64,000 bases of DNA from Alitabrizicola rongguiensis (lineage in GTDB: Bacteria; Pseudomonadota; Alphaproteobacteria; Rhodobacterales; Rhodobacteraceae): positions 558,001 through 622,000 of the forward strand of contig NZ_JAKENF010000003.1 of the NCBI RefSeq assembly GCF_021491355.1, written 5' to 3'. The notes beneath the pieces were generated by a model. It did no database searches and was not told the DNA's origin. It saw only the letters and a list, made by a program, of their open reading frames with translations. Shown here one piece after another: positions 48,055 through 57,344 of this stretch (position 1 is the first letter of the stretch; each line of letters begins with the position of its first letter). The position numbers were made by a program, and so were the translations under genes.

Positions 48055-48101
48055 GAATTTTCTGCGAAAATTCAAGAGGCGAGAAATTTCGTAGAAATTT
48101 C
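48055..48101. terminator. Tandem AT-rich hairpins between mnmA and lpxB
   Basis: GAATTTT-ctgcg-AAAATTC (48055-48073) and GAAATTTC-GTA-GAAATTTC (48083-48101) are perfect hairpins directly between the two convergent stop codons. Their A+T content contrasts with the GC-rich genome. Each side supplies T-runs, which suits bidirectional termination. Confidence 0.7.
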
Positions 48102-48103
48102 GT

Positions 48104-49246
48104 CTAGGCCAGATGCGCAGCAACCGACCGCGCCGCCCTGACGCCCGGCGCCTCGCCGCCCCGGCCCAGACGATCCATCGTCAGGTCCATCGCCGCGATC
48201 TGCGAGGCCCGTGCGTCCTTGTCCCGGAACAGCCTCTCGACTTCCGGCGCGACCAGATCGGCACGGAACCTGTCCGTCACGAATTCGGGGATGGCGCGGG
48301 TCTCGGAGACCAGATTCACCAGCGTATAGGTGTCGATCAGCGACAATCGCATGGCGATCGCGTTGGTGAGCCGGTTCATCGTATAGGCGATGACCATCGG
48401 CACCCCGTTGGCCGCGAGTTCCAGCGATACCGTGCCAGAGGCGGCGAGTGCCACGTCGGCGGCGGCAAAGGCCGCGCGGCGTGCGGCGGTTTCCTCGACG
48501 ATCAGTGGCGTCACGGGCCATCCCGCCGACATGTCCTGCACCGCCTCAGCAACGTTAGGTACGGTCGGCAGCACCACCTTCAGCCCGGGCAGAGCCGGGG
48601 CGATGCGGCCAAGCACTTCGCCGATCAGCGGGCAGAGACGCTCCACCTCGCCTCTGCGCGACCCCGGCAGGGCCAGAAGGAGTGGCGCGCCGACGGCTCC
48701 GATCTCTTCGCGGAAGGCAACGACCTTTTCGGGGCTGGCCAGAGGTTCAGTCACGACCGGGTGGCCGACGAAATCGCAGGTCATGCCAGCGGCGGTCATA
48801 TAGGGAGGTTCGAAGGGCAGAAGCGCCAGGACGTGGTCTATGACCTTCGCCATCTTCGCGGCCCGCCCCGGTCGCCAGGCCCAGACCGAGGGCGCGACAT
48901 AGTGGATCGTGCGCAGGTCGGGGCGGCGGGCCCGCACCAGCCTTGCCACCCGCAGGCAGAAATCCGGGCTGTCGATCGTCACCAGCGCATCGGGCGCGGC
49001 GGCGATCACATCCTCGGCGGTCTCGCGGATGCGACGCTTGAGGTGGAAATACTTCGGCAGGATCTCGGCCAGGCCCATGACCGAAAGCTCCTGCATCGGA
49101 AACAGGCTTTGCATCCCCTGCGCCTGCATGGCAGGGCCGGCGATGCCATGGAATTTGCATCCCGGCGCAATCTGGTTCATCCCGGCCATCAGCGCCGCCC
49201 CCAGCCGGTCGCCCGAAGGCTCTCCGGCGATGAGGTAGAGCTTCAT
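48104..49246 (-). CDS. lpxB: Lipid-A-disaccharide synthase
   Basis: LpxB joins UDP-diacylglucosamine and lipid X to form the lipid A disaccharide. The 380-residue product shows the family start LIAGEPSGDRLGAALMAGM, HYVAPSVWAWRPGRAAKM and ALPGSRRGEVERL. Its ATG overlaps the lpxI stop (ATGA), placing it last in the lipid A block. Confidence 0.95.
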   Translation of the reverse strand: MKLYLIAGEPSGDRLGAALMAGMNQIAPGCKFHGIAGPAMQAQGMQSLFPMQELSVMGLAEILPKYFHLKRRIRETAEDVIAAAPDALVTIDSPDFCLRVARLVRARRPDLRTIHYVAPSVWAWRPGRAAKMAKVIDHVLALLPFEPPYMTAAGMTCDFVGHPVVTEPLASPEKVVAFREEIGAVGAPLLLALPGSRRGEVERLCPLIGEVLGRIAPALPGLKVVLPTVPNVAEAVQDMSAGWPVTPLIVEETAARRAAFAAADVALAASGTVSLELAANGVPMVIAYTMNRLTNAIAMRLSLIDTYTLVNLVSETRAIPEFVTDRFRADLVAPEVERLFRDKDARASQIAAMDLTMDRLGRGGEAPGVRAARSVAAHLA

Positions 49247-50064
49247 GGCTCTCGGGCCCAGAGGAAGAGACCCGCCGCCTCCGCCGCTGCGACGGTTGCC
49301 TGACGGTCAAGCAGCAGCGCGCCGCCCGCGAGCCACGCGATGCCGGCAAGGCCCGCGCCGGCGGCTTTCGCCACAGTGTCAGGGCCGATCGCGGGCAGGT
49401 CGATGCGCCGGTCCTGGCCGGGCTTCGGGGACTTGTAGAGCACGCCCCTGGCGCCGGCGGGGGAAAGCCTCAGCCCAGGGCGTGTAACGGCCACGAAATC
49501 GAGCATTGCATCGGTGCCAGGCAGCGCCTCGATCGCAAGGCACAGGCCCTGGGCCACGACCGCCCCCTGCCCCACATCCATCGGGCCGAGCGTCTCGACG
49601 ATAGCAGCCGCACGCGCCGCGTCCTTTTCATCGGCCGCCGAAACCGTGCCTGCCAATATGCCAGCGCCCGGCACCAGATCGGGAGCCACCTGATCCACAC
49701 CGACGACTGTCAGCCCTCGATCCTCGAACAGCCCGATCACCGCACGCAACAGCGCGTCATCGCCGCCCTGGATTGCGGGCAGCAGCGCCGGAACCAGTTG
49801 CGCCGTCGCGGCATCGAACAGCGCCGGGTCAAGCCTCGGTCGTTGGACCGCCCCGGCGAACACGACCGTCTCAATGCCTTTGTCGCTCAGATGGTCCAGG
49901 AATGGCACCAGACGTTCGACCCGGAACGTGATGTCGGGCGCGAGCCCCTCCGGCGGAAAACCGTCCATGGCGCAGACGAGCGGATCATCGAGCGCGGCTG
50001 CCACCAGAGCAGGGAGGACCCCTCGGCCCGAGACAATCGCGACCTTGCCGCCCGGCCCGGTCAT
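49243..50064 (-). CDS. lpxI: UDP-2,3-diacylglucosamine pyrophosphatase LpxI
   Basis: LpxI makes lipid X from UDP-diacylglucosamine, replacing LpxH in alphaproteobacteria. The 273-residue product has the DUF1009 pattern: KVAIVSGRGVLPALVAAALD, then VVFAGAVQRPRLDP and GDDALLRAVIGLFEDRGLTV. It overlaps lpxA upstream and lpxB downstream by 4 bases each, so three consecutive lipid A steps are coupled. Confidence 0.93.
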   Translation of the reverse strand: MTGPGGKVAIVSGRGVLPALVAAALDDPLVCAMDGFPPEGLAPDITFRVERLVPFLDHLSDKGIETVVFAGAVQRPRLDPALFDAATAQLVPALLPAIQGGDDALLRAVIGLFEDRGLTVVGVDQVAPDLVPGAGILAGTVSAADEKDAARAAAIVETLGPMDVGQGAVVAQGLCLAIEALPGTDAMLDFVAVTRPGLRLSPAGARGVLYKSPKPGQDRRIDLPAIGPDTVAKAAGAGLAGIAWLAGGALLLDRQATVAAAEAAGLFLWAREP

Positions 50065-50867
50065 TTCGGCGTCAGGAAGTTGCGGTCGGACTGGCCGAGG
50101 ATGAATTGGGCGATCTCCTTGACCTGATCCACGTCCGAGGTTTCGGCCAGCCGCCGCGCCCGGTCAAGGAAGGTGCCCTCGCCCTTGGACAGTTCCTCGT
50201 AGGCAGCCCTGAGCGCGTGGATCGCCGGGCGATCGACGCCGCGCCGCTTCAGACCGACGAGGTTCAGCCCTTCAAGTTCGCCGCGCGAGGCGTGCACAAG
50301 ACCGTAGGGAATGACGTCATGGGTGACCATGGTGATCCCGCCGATGATCGCGCCGCGCCCCACGCGCACATATTGGTGCACACCCGACAGGCCGCTGACA
50401 ATTACGTCATCCTCAAGCACCACATGCCCGGCCAGCGCCACGTCATTGCCGAGGATCACCCGATCGCCGACCTGGCTGTCATGGCCGACATGGACGCCGG
50501 TCATCAGCAGGCAGTCGTCACCCACCCGTGTCCAGCCACCGCCGCCGTCGGTGCCAAGGTTCAGCGTCACGCCTTCGCGGATGCGGCAGCGCTTGCCGAC
50601 CTTCAGATGGCTCTTCTCGCCCTTGAACTTCAGGTCCTGCGGGATTTCGCCGATGGTGGCGAAGGGAAATATCACCGTCTCGTCGCCGATCTCGGACCAG
50701 CCGGTCAGCACGACATGGCTTTTCACCTCGACGCGCTCCCCCAGGACGACGTTGGGACCGATCAGCGAGAAAGGCCCGACCGTCGAGCCCGCACCGATCA
50801 CGGCGCCCGGCTCGACGATGGCCGATGGGTGAATCACGGCCGATGGGTGGATTTTCGATGCCGTCAT
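50061..50867 (-). CDS. lpxA: Acyl-ACP--UDP-N-acetylglucosamine O-acyltransferase
   Basis: LpxA starts lipid A synthesis by acylating UDP-GlcNAc at O3. The 268-residue product is a left-handed beta-helix of hexapeptide repeats (IHPSAVIHPSAIVEPGAVIG), with the catalytic-histidine region MTGVHVGHDSQVGD and a helical C-terminus. It lies 4 bases after fabZ, whose products compete for the same hydroxyacyl-ACP pool. Confidence 0.95.
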   Translation of the reverse strand: MTASKIHPSAVIHPSAIVEPGAVIGAGSTVGPFSLIGPNVVLGERVEVKSHVVLTGWSEIGDETVIFPFATIGEIPQDLKFKGEKSHLKVGKRCRIREGVTLNLGTDGGGGWTRVGDDCLLMTGVHVGHDSQVGDRVILGNDVALAGHVVLEDDVIVSGLSGVHQYVRVGRGAIIGGITMVTHDVIPYGLVHASRGELEGLNLVGLKRRGVDRPAIHALRAAYEELSKGEGTFLDRARRLAETSDVDQVKEIAQFILGQSDRNFLTPK

Positions 50868-50871
50868 TGGA

Positions 50872-51345
50872 TCAAGCCTTCGGCAGGTCGATCATCGCGG
50901 TGAAGCTCGCCTCGGCGGCCATCTCGCCATCGACCATGCCCTTGCCGTCGAAGCGCCAGACCTTGCCACCGGGCCGAGTGACCGTCACATGGAGTTCCAG
51001 CACGTCGCCGGGAACCACCTTGCGGCGGAACTTGCAGTTGTCGACGCCCATGAAATAGACGAGCGGCTCCTTGTCGACGAGGTCCATCGTCAGGCCGACC
51101 AGCACCGCCGAGCTTTGCGCCAGCGCTTCGATGATCATCACGCCGGGAAAGATCGGCGTCTGCGGGAAGTGCCCCTGGAACTGCGGCTCGTTGAAGGTGA
51201 TGTTCTTGATCCCGACGCAGCTTTCCCGCAGCACGATATCCTTCACCTTGTCGACCAGCAGGAACGGATAGCGATGGGGGATGATCCGCTGGATCATCGC
51301 CATGTCCGCAACCTTAACGTCCTGCCACCGATAGGGTTCTGTCAT
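50872..51345 (-). CDS. fabZ: 3-hydroxyacyl-ACP dehydratase FabZ
   Basis: FabZ dehydrates hydroxyacyl-ACP in fatty acid elongation. The 157-residue product has the hot-dog fold motifs [14 protein letters not shown], with catalytic His, and [20 protein letters not shown], with the second catalytic residue downstream. In many proteobacteria lpxD lies between ompH/skp and fabZ; here only 92 non-coding bases are present. Confidence 0.95.
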   Translation of the reverse strand: MTEPYRWQDVKVADMAMIQRIIPHRYPFLLVDKVKDIVLRESCVGIKNITFNEPQFQGHFPQTPIFPGVMIIEALAQSSAVLVGLTMDLVDKEPLVYFMGVDNCKFRRKVVPGDVLELHVTVTRPGGKVWRFDGKGMVDGEMAAEASFTAMIDLPKA

Positions 51346-51437
51346 TGCTGTCTCCCATGGTCCGCACGGACCTGCTCGTTTGCCGCCTGACTAGCAACTT
51401 GGACCGGAACGGGCAAGAACCCGAGCCGCCTGCGGGA

Positions 51438-52139
51438 TCACGGCGCGTTGCCGCCTGCCCCGGTGTCATCCTTGGTCGCATCCGCGCCGGCCGGAGGGGT
51501 TTCGGGTGCAGGCGCTGTTGCCGGCTCCGTCGGCTGATCCTGCGGCGGCGGGGCGGTTGCATCCGGGGGGGTGGTCTGGGTTTCGCTGGCCAGCTGGGCG
51601 TCGATCCGGGCAATCGCGATCTCGGTGATATCGATGCGCTCGAAGGACAGCAGCACCGCCTTGCGATCGAGGATGGCCGAGGCACCCCGCTCGCGCATGA
51701 TGTCGGCCAGGATCGGCACGGCGGCGTTGAAGAATTTTTTCTGCGCAAGATCGCGTTGCAGGCCGATGTCGCGTTCCTTGGCATCGCGGGCGGCCCGGAT
51801 CTGCTTCACCTTGGTGTCAAACTCGTCGGCGAGCTTGCGGAACTCTTCCGGCTTGAGGGTCGACCGCTTCCCGGTCAGCTCCTGTTCTTCTGCTTCGAGG
51901 TCGGATTCTATTTTGCGGTTCTCGGTCTGAAGCGCGCGCAGCTCGGTCTCGATCTCGGCCAGGATCTTCTGGCCGAATCTCGACCCGGAATAGAGCCGAT
52001 CCTGATCGACCGTCAGGATTTCGATCGGCCCTTCCGCCAGAACGCCCGTCGCAAGCTCCTGCGCTGTTGCTACGCTGCCGCCGAGGAGGGCGCCGCCCAG
52101 AAGGGCGGCAGCTAGCAGGCGGTCAGACCAGCGCGACAT
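51438..52139 (-). CDS. OmpH/Skp family periplasmic chaperone
   Basis: The 233-residue protein has a signal peptide (cleavage after GGSVATAQ) and a long charged coiled coil (about residues 60-150; ENRKIESDLEAEEQELTGKR), as in Skp, which holds unfolded outer-membrane proteins. The C-terminus is a Pro/Ala/Thr-rich tail of about 45 residues, longer than E. coli Skp. Its ATG overlaps the bamA stop by one base. Confidence 0.88.
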   Translation of the reverse strand: MSRWSDRLLAAALLGGALLGGSVATAQELATGVLAEGPIEILTVDQDRLYSGSRFGQKILAEIETELRALQTENRKIESDLEAEEQELTGKRSTLKPEEFRKLADEFDTKVKQIRAARDAKERDIGLQRDLAQKKFFNAAVPILADIMRERGASAILDRKAVLLSFERIDITEIAIARIDAQLASETQTTPPDATAPPPQDQPTEPATAPAPETPPAGADATKDDTGAGGNAP

Positions 52140-54487
52140 CAGAACGTCGTGGAAACGGACAGGTCGAAGTTCATCGGAATGTCGTAGTCCTCGCGGATGA
52201 ACGCATTCATGAAGTTCAGGCGCAGCGGACCGATCGGCGTGGTCAGGAAGATCGAGGCGCCGATCGTTGCCCGCAGGTGGAAACTGTCATCCACAGGGCC
52301 ACCGGAGCCGTTGATGTCGTTCAGGCCCCAGACCGAGCCGGTATCCAGGAACAGGCCGCCACGGATGCCATATTCGGCGGGAAGGCCGATCGGGAACTCC
52401 GCTTCGATCCGGGCAACGGCCAGCATGTTGCCGCCGAGCGCGTCCTGGTTCGGCGCCGTCAGGTCGCGCGGGCCGAGACCGTAATTCTCGAAGCCGCGAA
52501 TGCGCGACGTGCCAAAGTAGCGGCCGGGCGCGATGCTGGTGTCGTCATCCAGCATGCTGATGATGCCACCCTCGACCGAGGCCCGCAGCGTGACCTGTTC
52601 GTTGAAGACCTTCCGCTCGACGCCAGCATAGGCGTTGGTCGTGATTGAGGTCACGTTGCCGCCAAGCCCGGCAAAGTCCTGGCCGAAGCGCAGAACGATA
52701 CCGCCAAGCGGATCGCGGCCAGTGTCACGCGTGTCATAGGTGTAGAGGTAGCCAGGCGCACTGGCATTTTGCCAGCCCAGGGCCTCTTCCGTCTGCAAGA
52801 TCAGCGACGAGTCTGAATTGACGTTGCGAAGTTCCTGTTTGGTATAGGCATAATGCACGTCGAATTTGCTGTATTCGCCTGTCGGGAAGACCAGGCCGAA
52901 CTTCAGCGCACCCGTTGTCGTGTCATAGGCGACGTTGCTGCCGACATTGGTCTCGATATACGAGACAGATGTACGGAACGTCATGTCCTGGCCAAGGAAC
53001 GCCGGCTCCGCGAACGAGCCGATGACCCGCGTTTCATCTGAGGTTGTGCCGACAGTGATACCGACCGACTGGCCTCGTCCCAGGAAGTTAGTTTCCTGAA
53101 GACCGATGCTGATGCCGATGCCATCCGACACCGAATAGGTGCCGCCGAGGGTCAGCGAGCCGGTCGGCTTTTCTTCGACGTTCACGTCGACGATCACCTG
53201 GTCGGCGCTCGAGCCTGGCTTGGTGTCAACGTTGGAACTGCTGAAGAAGTCGAGCGCCTTGATGCGTTCGGCCGCCTGCCGGATCTCACGCGGGTTGAAG
53301 GGGTCGCCTTCTGCCGTCCGGAACTGCCGACGGATGACCTGATCCATCGTCGTCGTGTTCCCCTCGATGTCGATGCGTTCGACAAACAGCTTGGGCCCGC
53401 GCGAAATGGTAAAGGTGATGTCCAGAAGACCTTCGCGTTCGTGGCGGGTGACGACGGGTTCGACACGGATAAAGTTCAGCCCCTGCTGCAGGGCGACGTT
53501 CTCCATGCGCTGGATGTTGTAGTCAATGATCACCGGGTTGTAGACCACGCCGGAGCGCAGACGGTTGACCTGCGCGAACTGGTCCGCGCTGAGGCCTTCA
53601 ACCTTGCTGACGGTATCGACATTGCCGATGCGGAACTGCTGGCCTTCGCGGACGGTAAAGGTGACGAAGAAGCCATCACGCTCGTTCGTCATTTCGACGT
53701 TGGCGTCCAGAACTTCGAAGTCGGCGTAGCCGCGCGAGGCGTAGAAATCGCGCAGTGCCTGCTTGTCGAACTCGATCCGCTCGGGTGCGTAGGTGTCCTT
53801 GGTGATGATGCTTCTGAGGATCCCTGCCTGGCGCGTCTCAAGCACCTGGCGAAGCCGGCGGTCCGAGAAGGCACGGTTGCCCACGAAGGCGATGCGCTCA
53901 ACCTCGGTCACCTTGCCTTCCTGAACCTCGAAAACCAGGTCGACGCGGTTGCCGTCGCGCTTGATGATCTTTGGCGTGACGGTCGCCGCCATCCGGCCCT
54001 GGGAGCTGTAGACGTCAATCAGAGCCTGCGCATCCGCCTCGGCCCTGGAGGGCGAATAGATCTGGCGAGACTGCGACTGGACGATTTCCTGCAGTTTGTC
54101 ATCTTCCAGACGCCGGTTGCCCTCGAAGCTGACCACGTTGATCAGCGGGTTTTCCTTGACCGTCACAACCAGGGTGCTGCCCTGCGGATCGAGGCTCACC
54201 GTCTCAAAGAGACCTGAGTCCTGGACGCGCTGCAGGGCGTCGTTCAGCTGGCCTTCGGTGACCGCCTGACCGGCACTGATTCCTGCGTAGCGGATCACGG
54301 TCGAGGCATCGATATGCTCGTTCCCGACCACGCGCACGCTGGAGAAGCTGTAGTCCTGCGCGCGCGCAAGGCCGGAAAACGCCAGCAACCAAAGCAGGAT
54401 GAAGGTTGCAACGAATGTAATGAACGAGAACTGCGGGGATGTGCTCTCGATTGCCGCCTGCGTCGCGGCGGCTCTGTTCTGCTTCAT
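52139..54487 (-). CDS. bamA: Outer membrane protein assembly factor BamA
   Basis: BamA inserts beta-barrel proteins into the outer membrane. The 782-residue product has a long signal peptide (residues 1-44, ending SGLARAQ), five POTRA domains (beginning VRVVGNEHIDASTVIRYAG) and a C-terminal Omp85 barrel ending in aromatic-rich strands with terminal Phe (NFDLSVSTTF). The ATG at 54487 follows AGGTGGG; a GTG 9 bases earlier is possible. A promoter-like pair lies upstream. Confidence 0.95.
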   Translation of the reverse strand: MKQNRAAATQAAIESTSPQFSFITFVATFILLWLLAFSGLARAQDYSFSSVRVVGNEHIDASTVIRYAGISAGQAVTEGQLNDALQRVQDSGLFETVSLDPQGSTLVVTVKENPLINVVSFEGNRRLEDDKLQEIVQSQSRQIYSPSRAEADAQALIDVYSSQGRMAATVTPKIIKRDGNRVDLVFEVQEGKVTEVERIAFVGNRAFSDRRLRQVLETRQAGILRSIITKDTYAPERIEFDKQALRDFYASRGYADFEVLDANVEMTNERDGFFVTFTVREGQQFRIGNVDTVSKVEGLSADQFAQVNRLRSGVVYNPVIIDYNIQRMENVALQQGLNFIRVEPVVTRHEREGLLDITFTISRGPKLFVERIDIEGNTTTMDQVIRRQFRTAEGDPFNPREIRQAAERIKALDFFSSSNVDTKPGSSADQVIVDVNVEEKPTGSLTLGGTYSVSDGIGISIGLQETNFLGRGQSVGITVGTTSDETRVIGSFAEPAFLGQDMTFRTSVSYIETNVGSNVAYDTTTGALKFGLVFPTGEYSKFDVHYAYTKQELRNVNSDSSLILQTEEALGWQNASAPGYLYTYDTRDTGRDPLGGIVLRFGQDFAGLGGNVTSITTNAYAGVERKVFNEQVTLRASVEGGIISMLDDDTSIAPGRYFGTSRIRGFENYGLGPRDLTAPNQDALGGNMLAVARIEAEFPIGLPAEYGIRGGLFLDTGSVWGLNDINGSGGPVDDSFHLRATIGASIFLTTPIGPLRLNFMNAFIREDYDIPMNFDLSVSTTF

Positions 54488-54519
54488 GCCACCCACCTTG
54501 GAACCTGCCTGTTCAGACC

Positions 54520-54548
54520 TGACTAGCCCGATTGCGGAGCCTTGTCAA
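54520..54548 (-). promoter_or_regulatory. Putative bamA promoter
   Basis: On the minus strand a perfect -35 TTGACA (54548-54543) and a weak -10 TAGTCA (54525-54520) are 17 bases apart, about 33 bases before the bamA ATG. It would allow bamA expression independent of rseP. Confidence 0.4.
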
Positions 54549-54609
54549 AAGCCTGTGCATCGGCCCTGCAGCGGATACAAGATATCCACAAGCGGCCGGG
54601 TTCCAGTGG

Positions 54610-54747
54610 TCAATGATGGGTGAAGGCGGTGCCCAGAAAAGCGCCGGCAAGCAGTCCGACAAGGATGGTTCCGAGGAAGAAAATCCGGTCCCAGTTCAAC
54701 CCGACAAGCAGCGTAAGCCCGCGGTAGCCTTTCATGACAGTCTGCAT
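54610..54747 (-). CDS. Small predicted membrane protein (45 residues)
   Basis: The ORF reads MQTVMKGYRGLTLLVGLNWD, then a hydrophobic segment of about 21 residues (FLGTILVGLLAGAFLGTA) and ends FTHH. GAAGGGG lies about 8 bases before the ATG, and a second start is possible at Met5. It fills the gap between rseP and bamA on the same strand. It has the composition of a real single-span protein but I recognise no family, and function is unknown. A role linked to envelope assembly is only suggested by position. Confidence 0.55.
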   Translation of the reverse strand: MQTVMKGYRGLTLLVGLNWDRIFFLGTILVGLLAGAFLGTAFTHH

Positions 54748-54835
54748 GGTCCTAACCCCTTCTCACCGAGGCTAAGGGTCCCAAACGAATATGGCGGCAT
54801 TAGGGCTTAATCGCGGCCCTTCTGCCCCATCGGAC

Positions 54836-56173
54836 TCAGGGACAGGTCAGGTCGTTGGTCAGAGCAAAGGCCATGAGGCCCGCCAGAAGTGCCAGGCCAA
54901 CACCCATCATGACCCTGAGCGCCCGATCAGCCGGCGGCTTGCCGGTCAGCGCTTCCCAGACATGGAAGACGAGGTGTCCGCCATCGAGAACGGGAATCGG
55001 GAACAGGTTCAGCAGGCCGACGGCTGTCGACAGCATGGCGACGAAACCGATGAAGCTGGCGATCCCCAGGCTTGCCGCAGCGCCCGAGGTTTCGGCGATT
55101 GTCAGCGGGCCGCTGATGTTGCAGCTGCTGATCGCACCCGAAACGATATGGGCCATGCCTGACAGGCTTGTGGTCACGACCGACCAGGTCTGCTGCACGG
55201 CCAGATTCAGCGCCTCGATCGGGCCTGGACGGCGCGTTTCGGGATCGAAGGCCAGACCGCCAGTCAGCCCGATCAGCCAGCGGGTCTCGAATCCCCCATC
55301 GGCCTTCGGGATGTCACGCCGGATCGGGGTCAGCGTGGCGTCAAAACTCTCGCCGTTGCGCCAGACAGCCAGCGTGAGCGGATTGCCTCCTGACGCACCG
55401 ACAATGTCGCGCAACTGGGTAAAGGCATAGACCGGCTTGCCGTCAACCGACTGGATCACGTCGCCGGGCAGAAACCCTGCCTCCATCGCCGCAGATTTCG
55501 GCTGCACGCCGTCGACCACCGGGGGCAGAGGGAAAGGCCCCTGTACCGTGATCTGCTTGCCGTCGCGTTCGACCCTGTAGGGGACGCTCGCCGCGGGGGC
55601 CAGATTATCAGCGGCCTGCCCGATCGCGCTAAAGTCGTCAGCCGGAATATCCCCGATCGCCAGGATACGGTCTCCTGGCTTCAGCCCATCCTCGATTCCC
55701 GGCAGTGGCCTGACAGAGCCGACGGTGGGTACTTCGGTTGCCACGCCTTGAACCAGGAAGAACCCGGCAAAGACCGCGATCGACAGGATGAAATTGAAGA
55801 CTGGTCCCGCGGCGACCGTCGCCGCTCGCGCCCAGAGCGGCGCGCCATGCAGACTGTGGCGCCGTTCGCTTTCGGTCAGGAACTCCAGTTCCGGCGAGGC
55901 ACGGTCGGACACCGCACTCGCATCGCCAAGAAACTTCACATAGCCGCCAAAGGGCAAGGCCGCGATCTGCCACCGCGTTCCGCGCCGGTCAACGCGTGAG
56001 GCGATGACCGGACCGAAGCCGAGCGAAAACACCTCTGCATGGATGCCGCACCAACGGCCCACGATGTAGTGGCCGTATTCATGAACGGCGACGATGATCG
56101 ACAGGGCGACGACGAAGGCAACGATTGTCCAGGCTAGGCCGCCAAGCGACATGAGGGACGAAAGAAAATCCAA
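54836..56173 (-). CDS. rseP: RIP site-2 zinc metalloprotease RseP
   Basis: RseP is an intramembrane protease that cleaves anti-sigma factors in envelope stress signalling. The 445-residue product has the HEYGH zinc motif at residues 31-35 in the first helix, two PDZ regions (one with GLKPGDRILAIGD) and the late LFPIPVLDGGHLVF motif. The start is probably TTG at 56173, after GAGGTAGG; an ATG seven codons later lacks a ribosome site. It lies 4 bases after dxr. Confidence 0.93.
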   Translation of the reverse strand: MDFLSSLMSLGGLAWTIVAFVVALSIIVAVHEYGHYIVGRWCGIHAEVFSLGFGPVIASRVDRRGTRWQIAALPFGGYVKFLGDASAVSDRASPELEFLTESERRHSLHGAPLWARAATVAAGPVFNFILSIAVFAGFFLVQGVATEVPTVGSVRPLPGIEDGLKPGDRILAIGDIPADDFSAIGQAADNLAPAASVPYRVERDGKQITVQGPFPLPPVVDGVQPKSAAMEAGFLPGDVIQSVDGKPVYAFTQLRDIVGASGGNPLTLAVWRNGESFDATLTPIRRDIPKADGGFETRWLIGLTGGLAFDPETRRPGPIEALNLAVQQTWSVVTTSLSGMAHIVSGAISSCNISGPLTIAETSGAAASLGIASFIGFVAMLSTAVGLLNLFPIPVLDGGHLVFHVWEALTGKPPADRALRVMMGVGLALLAGLMAFALTNDLTCP

Positions 56174-56177
56174 GAAC

Positions 56178-57344
56178 CTACCTCGATCTTAGCCGCGCAA
56201 CCTCTTCGGCCTTCTGACGGGCCAAATGATCAGCGTTCAGAATATCCTCAAGGTCGAGAGCGGCATCTTTGCGGCATAAATCGCCCGAAACCCGGACCAT
56301 TGTTTCCTCTACTACCGCCGCCATATCAAGAAAACCGATCTGTCGTCCGATGAAATGATCGAGAGCGACTTCCTTCGCGGCGTTGAACACGGCCCCTGAC
56401 AGCCCGCGTGCCGCCATCACCTCGCGCGCCAGTCGCAGCGCGGGAAAGCGGGTTTCATCCGGCGCCTGGAAGCTCAGATTTGCCAGACGCGCCAGGTCGA
56501 GCCGCTCGACCGGAACATGGGCGCGGCCTGGCCAGTTGAGGGCATATCCGATGGCGTGGCGCATGTCGGCTGGTCCAAGATGGGCGATGATCCCGCCATC
56601 GGAAAAGCCGACCATGGCATGAATGATCGACTGCGGATGGACGATGACCTCGATCCGCTCGGAGGGAAAACCGAAAAACTCCCTCGCTTCAATAAGTTCC
56701 AGCGCCTTGTTGAACATCGAGGCCGAATCGATCGAAATCCGCTGCCCCATCGACCAGTTCGGATGGGCGACCGCTTGCTGCGGCGTGGCGCCTGCCAGCC
56801 TTTCCAGCGGCCAATCACGGAACGGCCCGCCCGAGGCGGTGATGATCACCCGTTCGACCGCAGCGCGATCTTCGCCGGTGAGGGTCTGAAACACGGCGGA
56901 ATGCTCGCTATCCACGGGCAGGATCGTTGCGCCATGACGCTGTGCCTCGGACATCAGGAGTTCGCCGGCGGTGACGAGGCTTTCCTTGTTCGCAAGAGCC
57001 AGCGTGCCGCCGTGGCGCAAGGCGCGCAGCCCCGGTACCAGCCCCGCGGCTCCGACGATCGCGGACATGACCCAGTCTGCCGGGCGATCTGCGGCCTCGA
57101 CAACGGCGTCAGGGCCGGCCGCCGCCTCGATTCCGCTGCCGGCCAGGGCCTGCTTCAGCGCATCGTAGCAGTCGGGGTAGCAGGTCACTGCCACCTGAGC
57201 ACCAAATCTGCGTGCATCCGCCGCCAGAAGATCGACCTGCCGCCCTCCACTGAGCGCGATGATTTCGATTTCGCCGGGGTTCAGCAGATCCAGCGTGTTC
57301 TGCCCGATCGAGCCTGTGGCGCCAAACACCGAGATCCGCCGCAT
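56178..57344 (-). CDS. dxr: 1-deoxy-D-xylulose-5-phosphate reductoisomerase
   Basis: Dxr makes MEP, the committed isoprenoid precursor later used by UppS. The 388-residue product has the NADPH motif ISVFGATGSIGQNTLDLL, LALANKESLVTAGELL and the catalytic VDSEHSAVFQTL. The ATG at 57344 overlaps the cdsA stop by one base (TGATG); the frame stays open far upstream through cdsA DNA, which is not part of the gene. Confidence 0.95.
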   Translation of the reverse strand: MRRISVFGATGSIGQNTLDLLNPGEIEIIALSGGRQVDLLAADARRFGAQVAVTCYPDCYDALKQALAGSGIEAAAGPDAVVEAADRPADWVMSAIVGAAGLVPGLRALRHGGTLALANKESLVTAGELLMSEAQRHGATILPVDSEHSAVFQTLTGEDRAAVERVIITASGGPFRDWPLERLAGATPQQAVAHPNWSMGQRISIDSASMFNKALELIEAREFFGFPSERIEVIVHPQSIIHAMVGFSDGGIIAHLGPADMRHAIGYALNWPGRAHVPVERLDLARLANLSFQAPDETRFPALRLAREVMAARGLSGAVFNAAKEVALDHFIGRQIGFLDMAAVVEETMVRVSGDLCRKDAALDLEDILNADHLARQKAEEVARLRSR

